Positions 8,762-16,515 of a DNA stretch of 35,101 bases are shown here, piece by piece. Every line of letters begins with the position of its first letter. Positions within the stretch are counted from its first letter, which is position 1. The stretch covers positions 1 through 35,101 of the forward strand of contig JAQICJ010000044.1 of assembly GCA_027858615.1 (NCBI GenBank), read 5' to 3'. The position numbers and the translations under genes were made by a program. The notes under the pieces were generated by a model. The model saw only the letters and a program-made list of their open reading frames with translations, was not told the DNA's origin and made no database searches. This DNA is from Deltaproteobacteria bacterium (lineage in GTDB: Bacteria; Myxococcota_A; Polyangia; HGW-17).

Positions 8762-9322
8762 ATGTACAACAATGATTTAAGAACAGCCGAAGAAGAGGCA
8801 ATGGCCAAAAAATTGGCCGAAAAAAAGGCAGCGAGAAGAAATAAAAAGGATGAAGATAATCCTTTAGCGATTACCTCCCTAATGGATGCTCTTACCATTA
8901 TTCTTATTTTCCTGCTCAAAAGCTATGGTTCAGATCCCATGAGTGTGCCTCAAAAGAAAAATGAGTTGATGATTCCAAAATCAACTTCCATGAGTAACAT
9001 GGTTGAATGTGTGGATATCCAGATTTCACGTACTAGTATTGTGGTGAAGGGCAAAAAAGTCGTCACTATAAACAACCTCGGTATTTCTTCTCAAGATGCA
9101 CCCAATGGATACATTATCAAAAATCTCAAAGACAGGCTTGACGATCTTAGAAATAAAGAAATAGAAGCCAAGCAGATAAGTGCCAAAAAGTTTCAGGGTG
9201 AAGCTTTTATAGCAGCTGATACCAAAATTCCATGGAAACTAGTGGATCAGGTATTGAAAACAGCGGTCAGAGCCCGTTATCTCAGATTCAGTTTTGCCAT
9301 TGTCAAGACGAGGGGTGGCTGA
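8762..9322 (+). CDS. ExbD/TolR-like motor subunit with conserved Asp (AglQ/AglS-like)
   Basis: This 186-residue protein has a very charged N-terminal cytoplasmic tail (residues 1-33), one transmembrane helix at about 36-54 and a periplasmic domain with the ExbD/TolR fold pattern. Asp42, in the Ser-Leu-Met-Asp-Ala-Leu segment at the cytoplasmic side of the helix, is in the position of the proton-binding Asp of TolR and AglQ. The start has AAAGGAG 9 bases upstream. It ends the motor operon: aglR-like channel, Asn-type subunit, Asp-type subunit. Together they can form a proton-driven engine, and this subunit is the one expected to carry the proton. No gene follows on this strand until 16546. Confidence 0.77.
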   Translation: MYNNDLRTAEEEAMAKKLAEKKAARRNKKDEDNPLAITSLMDALTIILIFLLKSYGSDPMSVPQKKNELMIPKSTSMSNMVECVDIQISRTSIVVKGKKVVTINNLGISSQDAPNGYIIKNLKDRLDDLRNKEIEAKQISAKKFQGEAFIAADTKIPWKLVDQVLKTAVRARYLRFSFAIVKTRGG

Positions 9323-9596
9323 TTCCTCCGTTTGCCACTGCTCTTAACACTTTTCTTCCTTTTCTTCCTTTTCTTTCTATTCTTCTCTGTTATTCCTCTT
9401 AAAAGTAAATCAATCAAAAAGTCATTCTATTACTTCAGGTGGTTTAAAATTTTAAAATATGAAGATTTAGTGTTGTTGCAACTCAAAGAATATATAGGCA
9501 AAAGCATATCCATAGACTAGTTGCAGCCATGATTACGAGTTGTTTTTCTGTTTGTGGATTTCTGGAATGAATGGTTATTTGGGAAAGTATAAAAAG
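9323..9596. other. Gene-free gap between converging operons
   Basis: The gap lies between the end of the motor operon (+) and the end of recR (-). It opens with a pyrimidine-rich tract on the + strand (about 9350-9393, repeats of CTTTTCTTC). A short open frame there reads as Leu/Phe low complexity and has no good start. I see no convincing terminator hairpin. Confidence 0.5.
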
Positions 9597-10190
9597 TCAA
9601 TCATCAAGGGATGTTCGTCGGGAAAGAGCTCTGGTAATTGTGATTTTGTCAGTGTATTCAAGTTCGCCGCCAAAAGGAATTCCTGCTGCAATTCGGCTGA
9701 TTTTTACCGAATCCTTGAACAATTCAAAAATATATTGAGAGGTTGTTTCTCCGTCCACTGTGGAGTCAAGAGCTAAAATCAACTCTTGAATATTATCTTC
9801 AGCAATTTTTTTTTCCAGTTCTTCAAGTTTTATATCTTCAGGAGTTATGCCATCAAGAGGGGAAATATTGCCAAAAAGAATATGATAGCGACCTTTGAAG
9901 GAACCGCTGGATTCAATTGCCATCATGTCCTGGGGTTTGGTTACAATGCATAGAATCTCACTGTTGCGAGAAGGATTGCTGCAGATTGAACAGACTGAAT
10001 CTACGCTACAATAAAAACCACAGATTCGGCAGTTATTTACCAGCGGAAGATCAATCAGACCTGAGGCTATATCTTTGCCCAATTCAGGTGAATCAATCAG
10101 AAAAAAGGCAAGCCGTCTGGCAGTTTTTCTACCGATACCGGGAAGACGACTCAATGATTTGATAAGATTGTCAAAAGCTGGTGGCAACAT
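9597..10190 (-). CDS. recR: Recombination mediator RecR
   Basis: RecR works with RecF and RecO to load RecA on gapped DNA. The 197-residue length is typical. The N-terminus has the helix-hairpin-helix segment (LPGIGRKTARRLAF, residues 16-29). A zinc site follows (Cys54, Cys57, Cys67, Cys70). Then comes a Toprim domain beginning about residue 78, with the acidic pattern seen around LALDSTVDGETT (near 138-149). The C-terminus carries the usual GIPFGGELEYTD-type Walker-like segment (about 172-183). It starts 6 bases after the ybaB stop and is last in the dnaX-ybaB-recR unit, a very common bacterial order. Confidence 0.95.
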   Translation of the reverse strand: MLPPAFDNLIKSLSRLPGIGRKTARRLAFFLIDSPELGKDIASGLIDLPLVNNCRICGFYCSVDSVCSICSNPSRNSEILCIVTKPQDMMAIESSGSFKGRYHILFGNISPLDGITPEDIKLEELEKKIAEDNIQELILALDSTVDGETTSQYIFELFKDSVKISRIAAGIPFGGELEYTDKITITRALSRRTSLDD

Positions 10191-10196
10191 TGAAAT

Positions 10197-10547
10197 TTAT
10201 ATGTTTCCCCCGAAGGGTGAATTTTTAAGAATGGAAGCCATGGGACCTAGTTCTTCCACAGTAACTTCTTGGGCCTTGGTTTTGCATTTATCCAGGGTTA
10301 TGTTAACTGCAGCTGCGATCAAATCACACATCATTTCTGGATCATCCATTTCCTGCAACTTTTGGTCTATTTCTATTTCTTTTACTTTGAGGTTGGCATT
10401 GGCTGTAACTTTAACCAAGCCACCTCCGGATTCTCCTGTAACCAGGACCTTATTAAGCTTGCTTTCCATATTTTTCATTTTTTCCTGCATTTTTCCCATG
10501 GAAGGAAGCATTGATGATAGCTGGCTGAAATCAAATTTATCTGTCAT
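10197..10547 (-). CDS. ybaB: YbaB/EbfC nucleoid-associated protein
   Basis: YbaB/EbfC proteins are small dimeric DNA-binding proteins of the nucleoid. The product has 116 residues. An N-terminal Met-rich amphipathic helix with Gln and Lys (residues 10-33) is followed by the typical strand TGESGGGLVKVTANANLK (about 38-55) and the helix DDPEMMCDLIAAAVN near 72-86. The start has AGGAG 7 bases upstream, 41 bases after dnaX. Its position between dnaX and recR is the usual one. Confidence 0.92.
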   Translation of the reverse strand: MTDKFDFSQLSSMLPSMGKMQEKMKNMESKLNKVLVTGESGGGLVKVTANANLKVKEIEIDQKLQEMDDPEMMCDLIAAAVNITLDKCKTKAQEVTVEELGPMASILKNSPFGGNI

Positions 10548-10588
10548 GGTTGACTCCTGAAGTAGTTAATTAAGTGAAATTGTGGAAT

Positions 10589-12451
10589 TCAATCCTGAAC
10601 GAGCTTTTTACGGGAAATAATTTTGCCTTCAAAATTATCGATTAAGAGACGGGCTATTTTATTACGTTTGATGGATTCCTCAATGTTTTTTTCTTTTATG
10701 ATCTGGTTGCGAGCTGATTTTTCTACCTTGGAGAGATTGGCGGGTTTGCCTTCCGGAATACTTTTCCAGTCTATCTTTTCGGTGGTTTCAGAAATGTCCA
10801 GTTTGACCGGAACAGAAAATTCACTTGAGAATTTTTTTTCTATGGATTTACGGTTATCATTCAAGTGTTGAAGTGAAAGATCAAATCCGGAAGGAAGATC
10901 AAGCTGCAGGATGATACTGTTGTTTTGTATTTTGGCTTGTTTGAATCTGAAGTGTTCAAGATGAACCAACAGCAGGGGATCCTTCTTGCGAAAAATCTTA
11001 AGAATTCTATCCCAATCGGATTTGGAAAATGCGTTTATCTTTTTCCCAGGGGAAGAATTATCAGTTTTATTGTTGGATACCTCTTCTGGTTTTACTGGTT
11101 TTTGCTTGAGAACATGGTCGTAATGGCCTGTATCCTGGGAAGATGAGTTGGACGCAACAGTAGATGCTTGTGGTTTGGCTATATTTGCCTGGTTTGTTTT
11201 GTTGTTATCAGAATGGGAATTGCCGATATCAACTGAAGCAACTTCTAATTCAGTTTTTTTTTTAAAAGAAAGGGGTTTGGCCGGAAGATCTTTGCGAGTT
11301 TTATGTTCAAGAGTTTCAAGTTTATCTATAAGATCTGCAACAGGTAGCAGGGGTTCGGTGAGAACCAGTTCCATCAGCACCATTTCGAGTGAATTTTTTG
11401 GAGAAAGGGAGCGAGAGATTGTATTGAGATTAAGAAAGAGGTGATTGAAAATCTGATAGAGATGCTGAATTGAGGTTGAAGCTGTCAGATTGCGTAATTC
11501 CTGAGTATTTTGAGTGCTGGTAGTCAACAGGGGTTCCGGATCGTCACAAGTTTTAACTACCAGTAAATCACGAGCAAAGTAGGCTAGAGATTTGGCGAAA
11601 TGAACAAGATCGTAACCGTCGTAAAAAACCTGATTAAGAATAGAAAATAATTGGTTTGAATCCCTTTGGAGTAAAGCTTGGATAAGGTTGATAAAGAAGT
11701 CGTTTTCAACAACACCAAGAACAATTTTAATTTCTTCCGCTGTAATTTTGGATTCTTTGTCATCGTGGTTGGCTAGAACCTGATCAAGAATACTCAAGGT
11801 GTCTCTGACACTTCCTTGTCCTTCAATTGCAACCAGCCTGGCTGCAGGTTGTGTAATAGAAAATTTTTCCATTTGCAGAACAGAGATAACATGATCAGTA
11901 AGAGCCGACAATTTTACCCTTTTAAAATCGAAACGCTGAACTCTTGAGAGGATTGTAGCCGGTATTTTGTGGGGTTCTGTAGTTGCGAAAATAAAAACTA
12001 TATGAGCCGGAGGTTCTTCGAGTGTTTTGAGAAGAGCATTGAAAGCGCTGATGGTCAGCATATGAACTTCATCAATGATGATGATTCTGTATTTTGCACC
12101 TGAAGGCAGATAGCGGATGTCTTCTCTCAGATTTCTGACATTTTCCACTCCGGTGTTGGTTGCGCCGTCTATTTCAAGAACATCTACATCTTTCCCCTTG
12201 GTTATATCCTGGCAGTGGGAACATTGATTACACGGTTCGGGAGTGGGGCCTTCGATACAATTCAATGCTTTGGCCAGAAGTCTTGCAGTTGAAGTTTTGC
12301 CTGTGCCTCTAGCTCCGGTAAACAAAAAAGCGTGGTGGATTCTTTTTGATTTGAGCGCATTTGTCAGGATAGTAACAATGTGTTTCTGCCCGACAAGTTC
12401 TTGAAAGGTTTGAGGCCTGTATCTTCTTGCTAGTACTAGGTAAGACAATTT
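10589..12451 (-). CDS. dnaX: DNA polymerase III tau/gamma subunit DnaX
   Basis: DnaX is the clamp-loader ATPase of the replicative polymerase. I start it at the TTG at 12451 because this gives the family's usual opening (SYLVLARRYRPQTF). The upstream GTG at 12508 lies inside the SRP RNA gene. From this start the 620 residues hold Walker A (GARGTGKT, about 46-53), a four-Cys zinc module (about 65-80), Walker B (IIIIDEVHML), sensor 1 (TTEPHKIPATILSR) and helical domain III. A charged Ser/Lys-rich linker and a tau-specific C-terminal region follow. An A10 run at codons 397-400 (bases 11263-11254) lies at the start of the linker, and slippage either way ends translation within two codons. That would yield a gamma-like short form, as known for E. 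coli and Thermus. Confidence 0.92.
   Translation of the reverse strand, partial: KLSYLVLARRYRPQTFQELVGQKHIVTILTNALKSKRIHHAFLFTGARGTGKTSTARLLAKALNCIEGPTPEPCNQCSHCQDITKGKDVDVLEIDGATNTGVENVRNLREDIRYLPSGAKYRIIIIDEVHMLTISAFNALLKTLEEPPAHIVFIFATTEPHKIPATILSRVQRFDFKRVKLSALTDHVISVLQMEKFSITQPAARLVAIEGQGSVRDTLSILDQVLANHDDKESKITAEEIKIVLGVVENDFFINLIQALLQRDSNQLFSILNQVFYDGYDLVHFAKSLAYFARDLLVVKTCDDPEPLLTTSTQNTQELRNLTASTSIQHLYQIFNHLFLNLNTISRSLSPKNSLEMVLMELVLTEPLLPVADLIDKLETLEHKTRKDLPAKPLSFKKKTELEVASVDIGNSHSDNNKTNQANIAKPQASTVASNSSSQDTGHYDHVLKQKPVKPEEVSNNKTDNSSPGKKINAFSKSDWDRILKIFRKKDPLLLVHLEHFRFKQAKIQNNSIILQLDLPSGFDLSLQHLNDNRKSIEKKFSSEFSVPVKLDISETTEKIDWKSIPEGKPANLSKVEKSARNQIIKEKNIEESIKRNKIARLLIDNFEGKIISRKKLVQD
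11254..11263 (-). promoter_or_regulatory. A10 slippery run in dnaX (possible tau/gamma switch)
   Basis: On the coding strand ten A residues follow TTT. The normal frame reads Lys-Lys-Lys-Thr-Glu. A -1 shift, or one extra A in the mRNA, reads AAC then TGA. A +1 shift, or one A lost, reads CTG AAT TAG. Both end just after domain III, giving a protein of about 400 residues. Confidence 0.55.
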
Positions 12452-12489
12452 TATTTGGTTTGGGGGTTGTTGAGGGTTGATAAAATCAA

Positions 12490-12585
12490 CCTTTGAGGCT
12501 TCAGGCACCCGCTTTCCAAGCTACCGTTGCTTCCTTCCGGATCTGGCGGGATTCACTCGGATTACGTCGCCTGAAGCCTCAAAGG
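12490..12585 (-). ncRNA. ffs: Signal recognition particle RNA (4.5S, small bacterial type)
   Basis: The RNA forms one long hairpin: a perfect 17-bp closing stem pairs 12490-12506 with 12569-12585. The tip carries the family signature on the minus strand, CCGGAAGGAAGCA, with the GGAA tetraloop and the asymmetric loop that binds Ffh. The length of about 96 bases fits the short 4.5S class without an Alu domain. It lies 7 bases downstream of tRNA-Ser(GGA) and just upstream of dnaX on the same strand, a common arrangement. The ends are taken from the stem and may be off by a few bases. Confidence 0.92.
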
Positions 12586-12592
12586 CTGATCA

Positions 12593-12680
12593 TGGCGGAG
12601 AGAGGGGGATTCGAACCCCCGGTGCCATTAAGCACACACGATTTCCAATCGTGCTCCTTAGGCCACTCGGACACCTCTCC
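12593..12680 (-). tRNA. tRNA-Ser, anticodon GGA
   Basis: Read on the minus strand, 88 bases begin GGAGAGG and end CCTCTCC-G-CCA with the CCA encoded. The anticodon loop TTGGAAA sits between CACGA and TCGTG, giving anticodon GGA (reads UCC and UCU). There is a long variable arm, as expected for serine, and a T-arm with GGTTCGAATCC. It is followed within 7 bases by the SRP RNA, so the two are probably cut from one transcript. Confidence 0.96.
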
Positions 12681-12753
12681 TCAATTGACTAATCAATTGG
12701 AAAAAAAGAACTTATGAGTTGTTAAATACTCAAAGTTGGTTTTGAAAAGAACC

Positions 12754-12843
12754 TGGCGGAGAGAAAGGGATTCGAACCCCCGGTACGGTAAACCGTACAC
12801 CTGATTTCGAATCAGGCTCCTTTGACCACTCGGACATCTCTCC
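12754..12843 (-). tRNA. tRNA-Ser, anticodon CGA
   Basis: The 90-base minus-strand gene has acceptor GGAGAGA/TCTCTCC and encoded CCA. The anticodon loop TTCGAAA sits between CCTGA and TCAGG (anticodon CGA, reads UCG). The long variable arm is TGTACGGTTTACCGTAC. It lies 73 bases upstream of tRNA-Ser(GGA) on the same strand. Confidence 0.96.
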
Positions 12844-12898
12844 GTTTTATAACATCTCTAATTAAAAATAAAAGCTGAAATGCAATAAATTTAGAGAA

Positions 12899-12932
12899 AG
12901 AATGGATTGCCTCTCAAAGAGTTCTCCATTCT
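12899..12932 (-). terminator. Nested hairpin, possible terminator of the beta-propeller gene
   Basis: Outer stem 12899-12906 pairs with 12925-12932 (8 bp, perfect). Inner stem 12911-12914 pairs with 12918-12921. Read on the minus strand it is followed by the T-rich but imperfect TTTCTCT. It sits between the beta-propeller lipoprotein gene and the tRNA-Ser genes. Confidence 0.35.
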
Positions 12933-13054
12933 CAGTCAGCTATTTATAATTTGTTGGACAGGTAAAATCAAGCTGAATTTGGGAATAATGAGATCTTGTT
13001 GTATTTGCAGGGAAATATTTACCTGACTTTGAAAAATGGAGCTTTCACAGGAAA

Positions 13055-15595
13055 TTATTCTATTTTGAAAGCCTTGAGTCGGGATTTGGTGAAAGTTGAT
13101 TTATTGCTGTTAAAAAGAGTGATGACCAGAGGTTCATTTTTCTCCGGGCTTTTGAATGGCAGCATGATGTTGTGTTCATCGGTGGCCGTCCATAATTTTT
13201 CAACTTTTTTGCCATCAGGAGAAATGGAAATAACAGAATAGAAATTATGATTTTCAGCCGGAGAGCTTATTTCAGAATTGGGATGATACCAGGGAGCTCT
13301 GGCGGAAACCAGCAGGTGACCATGGGAATATACAGGTGGACCTGAAAGTTTATTAAAGCACAAACTCCAATTTACTTTTCCTGTTTCAGGGGAGATCAAA
13401 TGCAGACACCGGTGAGAAGGACCTGGCACAATAAAACCTTCTGGAGTTGAGCGCAGCCAAAATTGTGGGTTGTTTAATCCGCAATCTCGAGGTTCAAGCT
13501 GGGAGAGGTCTTTGGCTGTTCCAATTTCCGGGGGATGATGGGAGAATTTTTTTGTCCACAAAACTTTGCCTGTTGACAATTGGATACCTGACCAGGAACC
13601 GCTGCTGTCAACAGCTTTGAGGTTTTTCCAAACAATAATCGGATAGTCCGACACATTAAGATAGGAATCGGGAAAATCCTTTTTTTTGTATTCTTTGATT
13701 TCTTTGTCTTTTACAAGTTTGTTTCCGGATGAGGTTTTTACATACCATGATTCATCATTGGCAGAAACCACCACCGCCTTTTCAACTTCTGGGAAAAGAT
13801 CTTTTGTTTTTTTGCCGTTTTTGAGATTTCTGGTGTAGAAGCCATTTCTCTTTCTGATGAAAACAGTATTATTGGTTGAAAGGGCATATTCTTCTTCATC
13901 CAGATAATCCTGCCATTCAATTTTTTTAAATTTCTGGTTGATGCAGACCAGGTAATCTGTTTTATCCAGAAGGACATGATTTCCGTGACGGGCAAGCAAG
14001 GATACTGTATTTTCCTGTTTGCCCGGTAAAGTAAAGCTTTTGATAATTTTGCCGTTATCGACATTAATTGCTTTAAATAAGCCGTCCACAGCAGAAAAAA
14101 CAAGATTGTCTTTTGTCCAGACAGGCGTATTGATGTCAATTGTACTTGAATCTGATTGTATTCTTGAATATCTTTTGTGTTTTTTGGGTTTGCCCAGTTT
14201 GATGTTAGTGGCTGCATGGGGCATGGCAGATGAAAAAAGACGCAGGTACAGGCGGTTTAACCGGGATTTGATCGGCCAGTTGGTTTGCAGGAGAAGGGCT
14301 ATTCTGTCTCCTTTGCCATAAAGAACATCTTTTAATTCAGCCTGAGTTGATTTGATTTTCAATTTCCCGGACCATAGGTTTTTGCCACTTTTTCCCTGGA
14401 AAATATTGATTTTTCCTGATTTGTCCTCGGCTGCAATGATATTGTCCCGGTGAGCAATGAATTTGATTCGATGGGATAAGGTTTTGGTGTATTCAAGTTT
14501 GCCGGTTCTCTGAGCAAACACCAGAAGTTGATTGTTAAGACGACAACTGATCAGGCCTGCTCCATTTGTACACAGATCACTTGCCATAATTTTTTTGGAA
14601 ATAATTTTGCCTGATTTCAGATTGATGGGGATAAATATTTTGTGGTTGAGTCCATCTGTGAGGAACATCGAAACCAAATTGTCGTGAACCATGATATTGC
14701 GGTTTCTGCGTATTTTGCCGGGCAGGGTGAGTTGTTGTTGTTTGTTGGCTTTGTCATTCCATCTGATTCTGGTTTCATAGATATATTTTTCAAAAATAGT
14801 TGGTACCAGGAGTATATTTTGAGAAAGGGGCAGATCGGCAGGCCAGAGTTTTTTATCAAGTTCTTCTCTGAATTTCCAGATTTCCTGATTTTTTTCAACG
14901 GAAACCGCTCTCAAAAAGCCGTCTTTGGTTCTGAGGAGTACTGTTTCTTTTTTGCCTGTAACCGGGAAACTGCTGGCTAGTCGCACGAACATTCCCTGAT
15001 TCAGAGGTTTCATGTCGGCAATTATCTGTTTCTTGTCAAAATCGGGATAGTTAAGAAAATATGGAGTGGAATCGCCAATAAACAATTTTTTGCCCATATC
15101 TGCAAATCCGTGTTTGGAATCAATGCGGTTGCCAGCTGAGCCATCCTGGCGGGAAAGGGAATAAAGCGCTCCATAACGGCTGATATACAAGATTTCCTTC
15201 TTTCTCATGGAGTAGTTTATTGTCCAGGGAGCTTTGTTACGGAATAAAGACATGGAGCGACGTTTTTGCCAGATAATTTTACCATCTTTACTGTTCAGCA
15301 GTGACTGTATTTTGGGTACAGGTCTTGATTTGGTTCCTCTGAAACCCACCAGATAAATGGAATCTTTATCCTGATCTGCCGCAATTGTGAGGTTTTTGAT
15401 TTCTTTTTTCCATAAAGCAGTTAATTTTATTTTACTTTCTTTATGTTGTAACTGATTTTCTTCGGGTTTTGAATTTTGGTTTTTTTTCTGGTTTTTTCCC
15501 TTTTTGCAACCATTAAATACACTACAAAGAGAAATCAGGATCAAGAAAACAAGGATCCACCAGAAACTGGTTTTAGGTTGAGAAATTAATTTCAT
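13055..15595 (-). CDS. Beta-propeller (PQQ-like repeat) lipoprotein
   Basis: The ATG at 15595 is preferred because AAAGG lies about 10 bases upstream, while the in-frame ATG at 15613 has no such site. The 846-residue product begins with a lipoprotein signal: hydrophobic core at about 11-28 and Cys30 in a Phe-Asn-Gly-Cys lipobox, followed by a Lys/Asn/Gln-rich linker. The mature part repeats the pattern of Asp/Asn-Gly-Lys-x-x-Trp strands typical of PQQ-like/BamB-type propeller blades. Examples are segments with SKDGKIIW, NQEIWKF, STGKVLW and ETGKVNWSL. Many blades imply a large, possibly double, propeller. Catalytic quinoprotein residues are not evident, so binding or scaffolding is more likely. 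The gene stands alone on its strand, upstream of the tRNA-Ser pair. A link to motility is not shown. Confidence 0.72.
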   Translation of the reverse strand: MKLISQPKTSFWWILVFLILISLCSVFNGCKKGKNQKKNQNSKPEENQLQHKESKIKLTALWKKEIKNLTIAADQDKDSIYLVGFRGTKSRPVPKIQSLLNSKDGKIIWQKRRSMSLFRNKAPWTINYSMRKKEILYISRYGALYSLSRQDGSAGNRIDSKHGFADMGKKLFIGDSTPYFLNYPDFDKKQIIADMKPLNQGMFVRLASSFPVTGKKETVLLRTKDGFLRAVSVEKNQEIWKFREELDKKLWPADLPLSQNILLVPTIFEKYIYETRIRWNDKANKQQQLTLPGKIRRNRNIMVHDNLVSMFLTDGLNHKIFIPINLKSGKIISKKIMASDLCTNGAGLISCRLNNQLLVFAQRTGKLEYTKTLSHRIKFIAHRDNIIAAEDKSGKINIFQGKSGKNLWSGKLKIKSTQAELKDVLYGKGDRIALLLQTNWPIKSRLNRLYLRLFSSAMPHAATNIKLGKPKKHKRYSRIQSDSSTIDINTPVWTKDNLVFSAVDGLFKAINVDNGKIIKSFTLPGKQENTVSLLARHGNHVLLDKTDYLVCINQKFKKIEWQDYLDEEEYALSTNNTVFIRKRNGFYTRNLKNGKKTKDLFPEVEKAVVVSANDESWYVKTSSGNKLVKDKEIKEYKKKDFPDSYLNVSDYPIIVWKNLKAVDSSGSWSGIQLSTGKVLWTKKFSHHPPEIGTAKDLSQLEPRDCGLNNPQFWLRSTPEGFIVPGPSHRCLHLISPETGKVNWSLCFNKLSGPPVYSHGHLLVSARAPWYHPNSEISSPAENHNFYSVISISPDGKKVEKLWTATDEHNIMLPFKSPEKNEPLVITLFNSNKSTFTKSRLKAFKIE

Positions 15596-15760
15596 GAATC
15601 GATAACCTTTCATATTTTTGTTTGTTTTGCGCTAGAACCATTTATTCATTACCATAATAATCTTGAGGGATGAGGACAAGATCTAATTTAAAAATTTGAT
15701 AGGAGTGTAATTTTGCACTATAAATGATCTTTAGAAAATTATTAGTCAGCAGTTTGAATT

Positions 15761-15782
15761 ACTGAAATAATTTTCAGTTTTT
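15761..15782 (+). terminator. Small hairpin with short T-run upstream of the 6S-like RNA
   Basis: ACTGAAA (15761-15767) and TTTCAGT (15772-15778) pair perfectly around a TAAT loop, and the T's run to 15782. It looks like a short intrinsic terminator, but no + strand gene is seen before it. Confidence 0.35.
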
Positions 15783-15844
15783 CATAAAACTGTCGGTAAT
15801 TATTTGAAAAAATGTTTTCTTATTATTATCGGTGTTCTTTATTT

Positions 15845-16008
15845 AGTTCCCGTCCCAGAATGGGTGTTATTAGCTGAGTAAGAAGTTTGGCTCAGATGCG
15901 CACAGTAACTTCGCAGACATAGTTGATACTATTTCAAGAAGTTACAACAAAGCAGATGAGGTGAAATTCCGTTCTCAGACGAATACCTTCCTTTTTGGGA
16001 TGGGAACT
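15845..16008 (+). ncRNA. Structured RNA, 6S (SsrS)-like
   Basis: About 164 bases fold into a single rod of nested stems. These are 15845-15857 with 15996-16008 (13 bp, one G-U), 15863-15868 with 15982-15987, and 15874-15878 with 15974-15978. A large open bubble follows (about 15879-15904 opposite 15946-15973). The top arm is 15905-15912 with 15938-15945, capped by 15919-15923 with 15928-15932. A long closing stem, a large central bubble and a terminal arm in about 160-200 bases is the layout of 6S RNA, which mimics an open promoter and binds RNA polymerase. T6 (16017-16022) follows on the + strand, which favours this orientation. No reading frame covers it. The fold is by eye, and the family call is inference. 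Confidence 0.5.
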
Positions 16009-16155
16009 AGTTACTATTTTTTCTAGCAAAATAGACAAAAATATATTAACATCTATCCTCTGAAAATGTGTTGTTCAAAAGCAATTCATTCCAAATGAAA
16101 ATGTGTTTTTTAAAAAAAATCAGAAACAATATTTATTTTATTCATTTTTTTTGAT

Positions 16156-16188
16156 ATTGCTCAATTATTGCTCAATTATTGCTCAGTC
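16156..16188. repeat. Three tandem 11-bp repeats (ATTGCTCAATT)
   Basis: Two exact units (16156-16166 and 16167-16177) and a third that diverges only at its end (16178-16188). The period is close to one helical turn, so the same face of DNA is presented three times, as at sites for cooperative regulators. Confidence 0.6.
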
Positions 16189-16220
16189 CTGTTTTCTGTT
16201 TAATTAAAAACATTAACTTT

Positions 16221-16232
16221 AGGTTATAACCT
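16221..16232. promoter_or_regulatory. Perfect 12-bp palindrome AGGTTATAACCT upstream of gltJ
   Basis: Identical to the palindrome upstream of the aglR-like gene (7192-7203). It lies 313 bases before the gltJ start and 33 bases after the 11-bp repeats. Confidence 0.45.
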
Positions 16233-16349
16233 CTTGTTTTAAAAACAGATGTTGTTTCATAAAAGCAGTATTTTTGAAGTTAATAATGAGTTGTTTTTTA
16301 TGGTTGATCCGATTTTTTTCGGGAATTTTAATTAATCCAATCATATAAA

Positions 16350-16379
16350 TTGACAATTTACGTATCAATTATGTTAGAT
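16350..16379 (+). promoter_or_regulatory. Possible sigma-70 promoter of gltJ
   Basis: TTGACA at 16350-16355 is a perfect -35 box. The best -10 candidate (TTAGAT, 16374-16379, spacer 18) is weak, so the promoter is only a candidate. Confidence 0.3.
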
Positions 16380-16463
16380 CATTTCCCATGAACCTTCGTG
16401 GGATCAGTCAGTCCGGTTTTCGAAGTTTTGGTTTACTCAGCTTTCATGGAGTTACCAGATAAG

Positions 16464-16515
16464 ACTTCAGGTATTTTACTGATTTCATCAACAGAAATCA
16501 GATTTGTACTGAAGT
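16464..16515 (+). promoter_or_regulatory. Two-stem folded leader directly before gltJ
   Basis: Outer stem ACTTCAG/CTGAAGT (16464-16470 with 16509-16515), extended by TA/TA past one bulged G. Inner perfect stem 16479-16486 with 16494-16501 (8 bp, 7-base loop). It ends 30 bases before the ATG and upstream of AAGGAG, so it may control translation or mRNA stability. Confidence 0.4.

Noticed and set aside
9332-9520. 62-residue Leu/Phe-rich frame
   Set aside because: Arises from a pyrimidine tract, begins at TTG without a ribosome site, and looks like non-coding DNA between converging genes.
10075-10560. 161-residue + strand frame
   Set aside because: It is antisense to ybaB and the start of recR, both clearly recognised on the other strand.
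12452-12508. Upstream GTG start for dnaX
   Set aside because: It lies inside the SRP RNA closing stem and adds residues not found at the normal DnaX N-terminus.
12477-12717. Two overlapping + strand frames with a Gly-Ile-Arg-Thr-Pro type sequence
   Set aside because: They are translations of the SRP RNA and tRNA-Ser(GGA) genes read backwards, a well-known false protein type.
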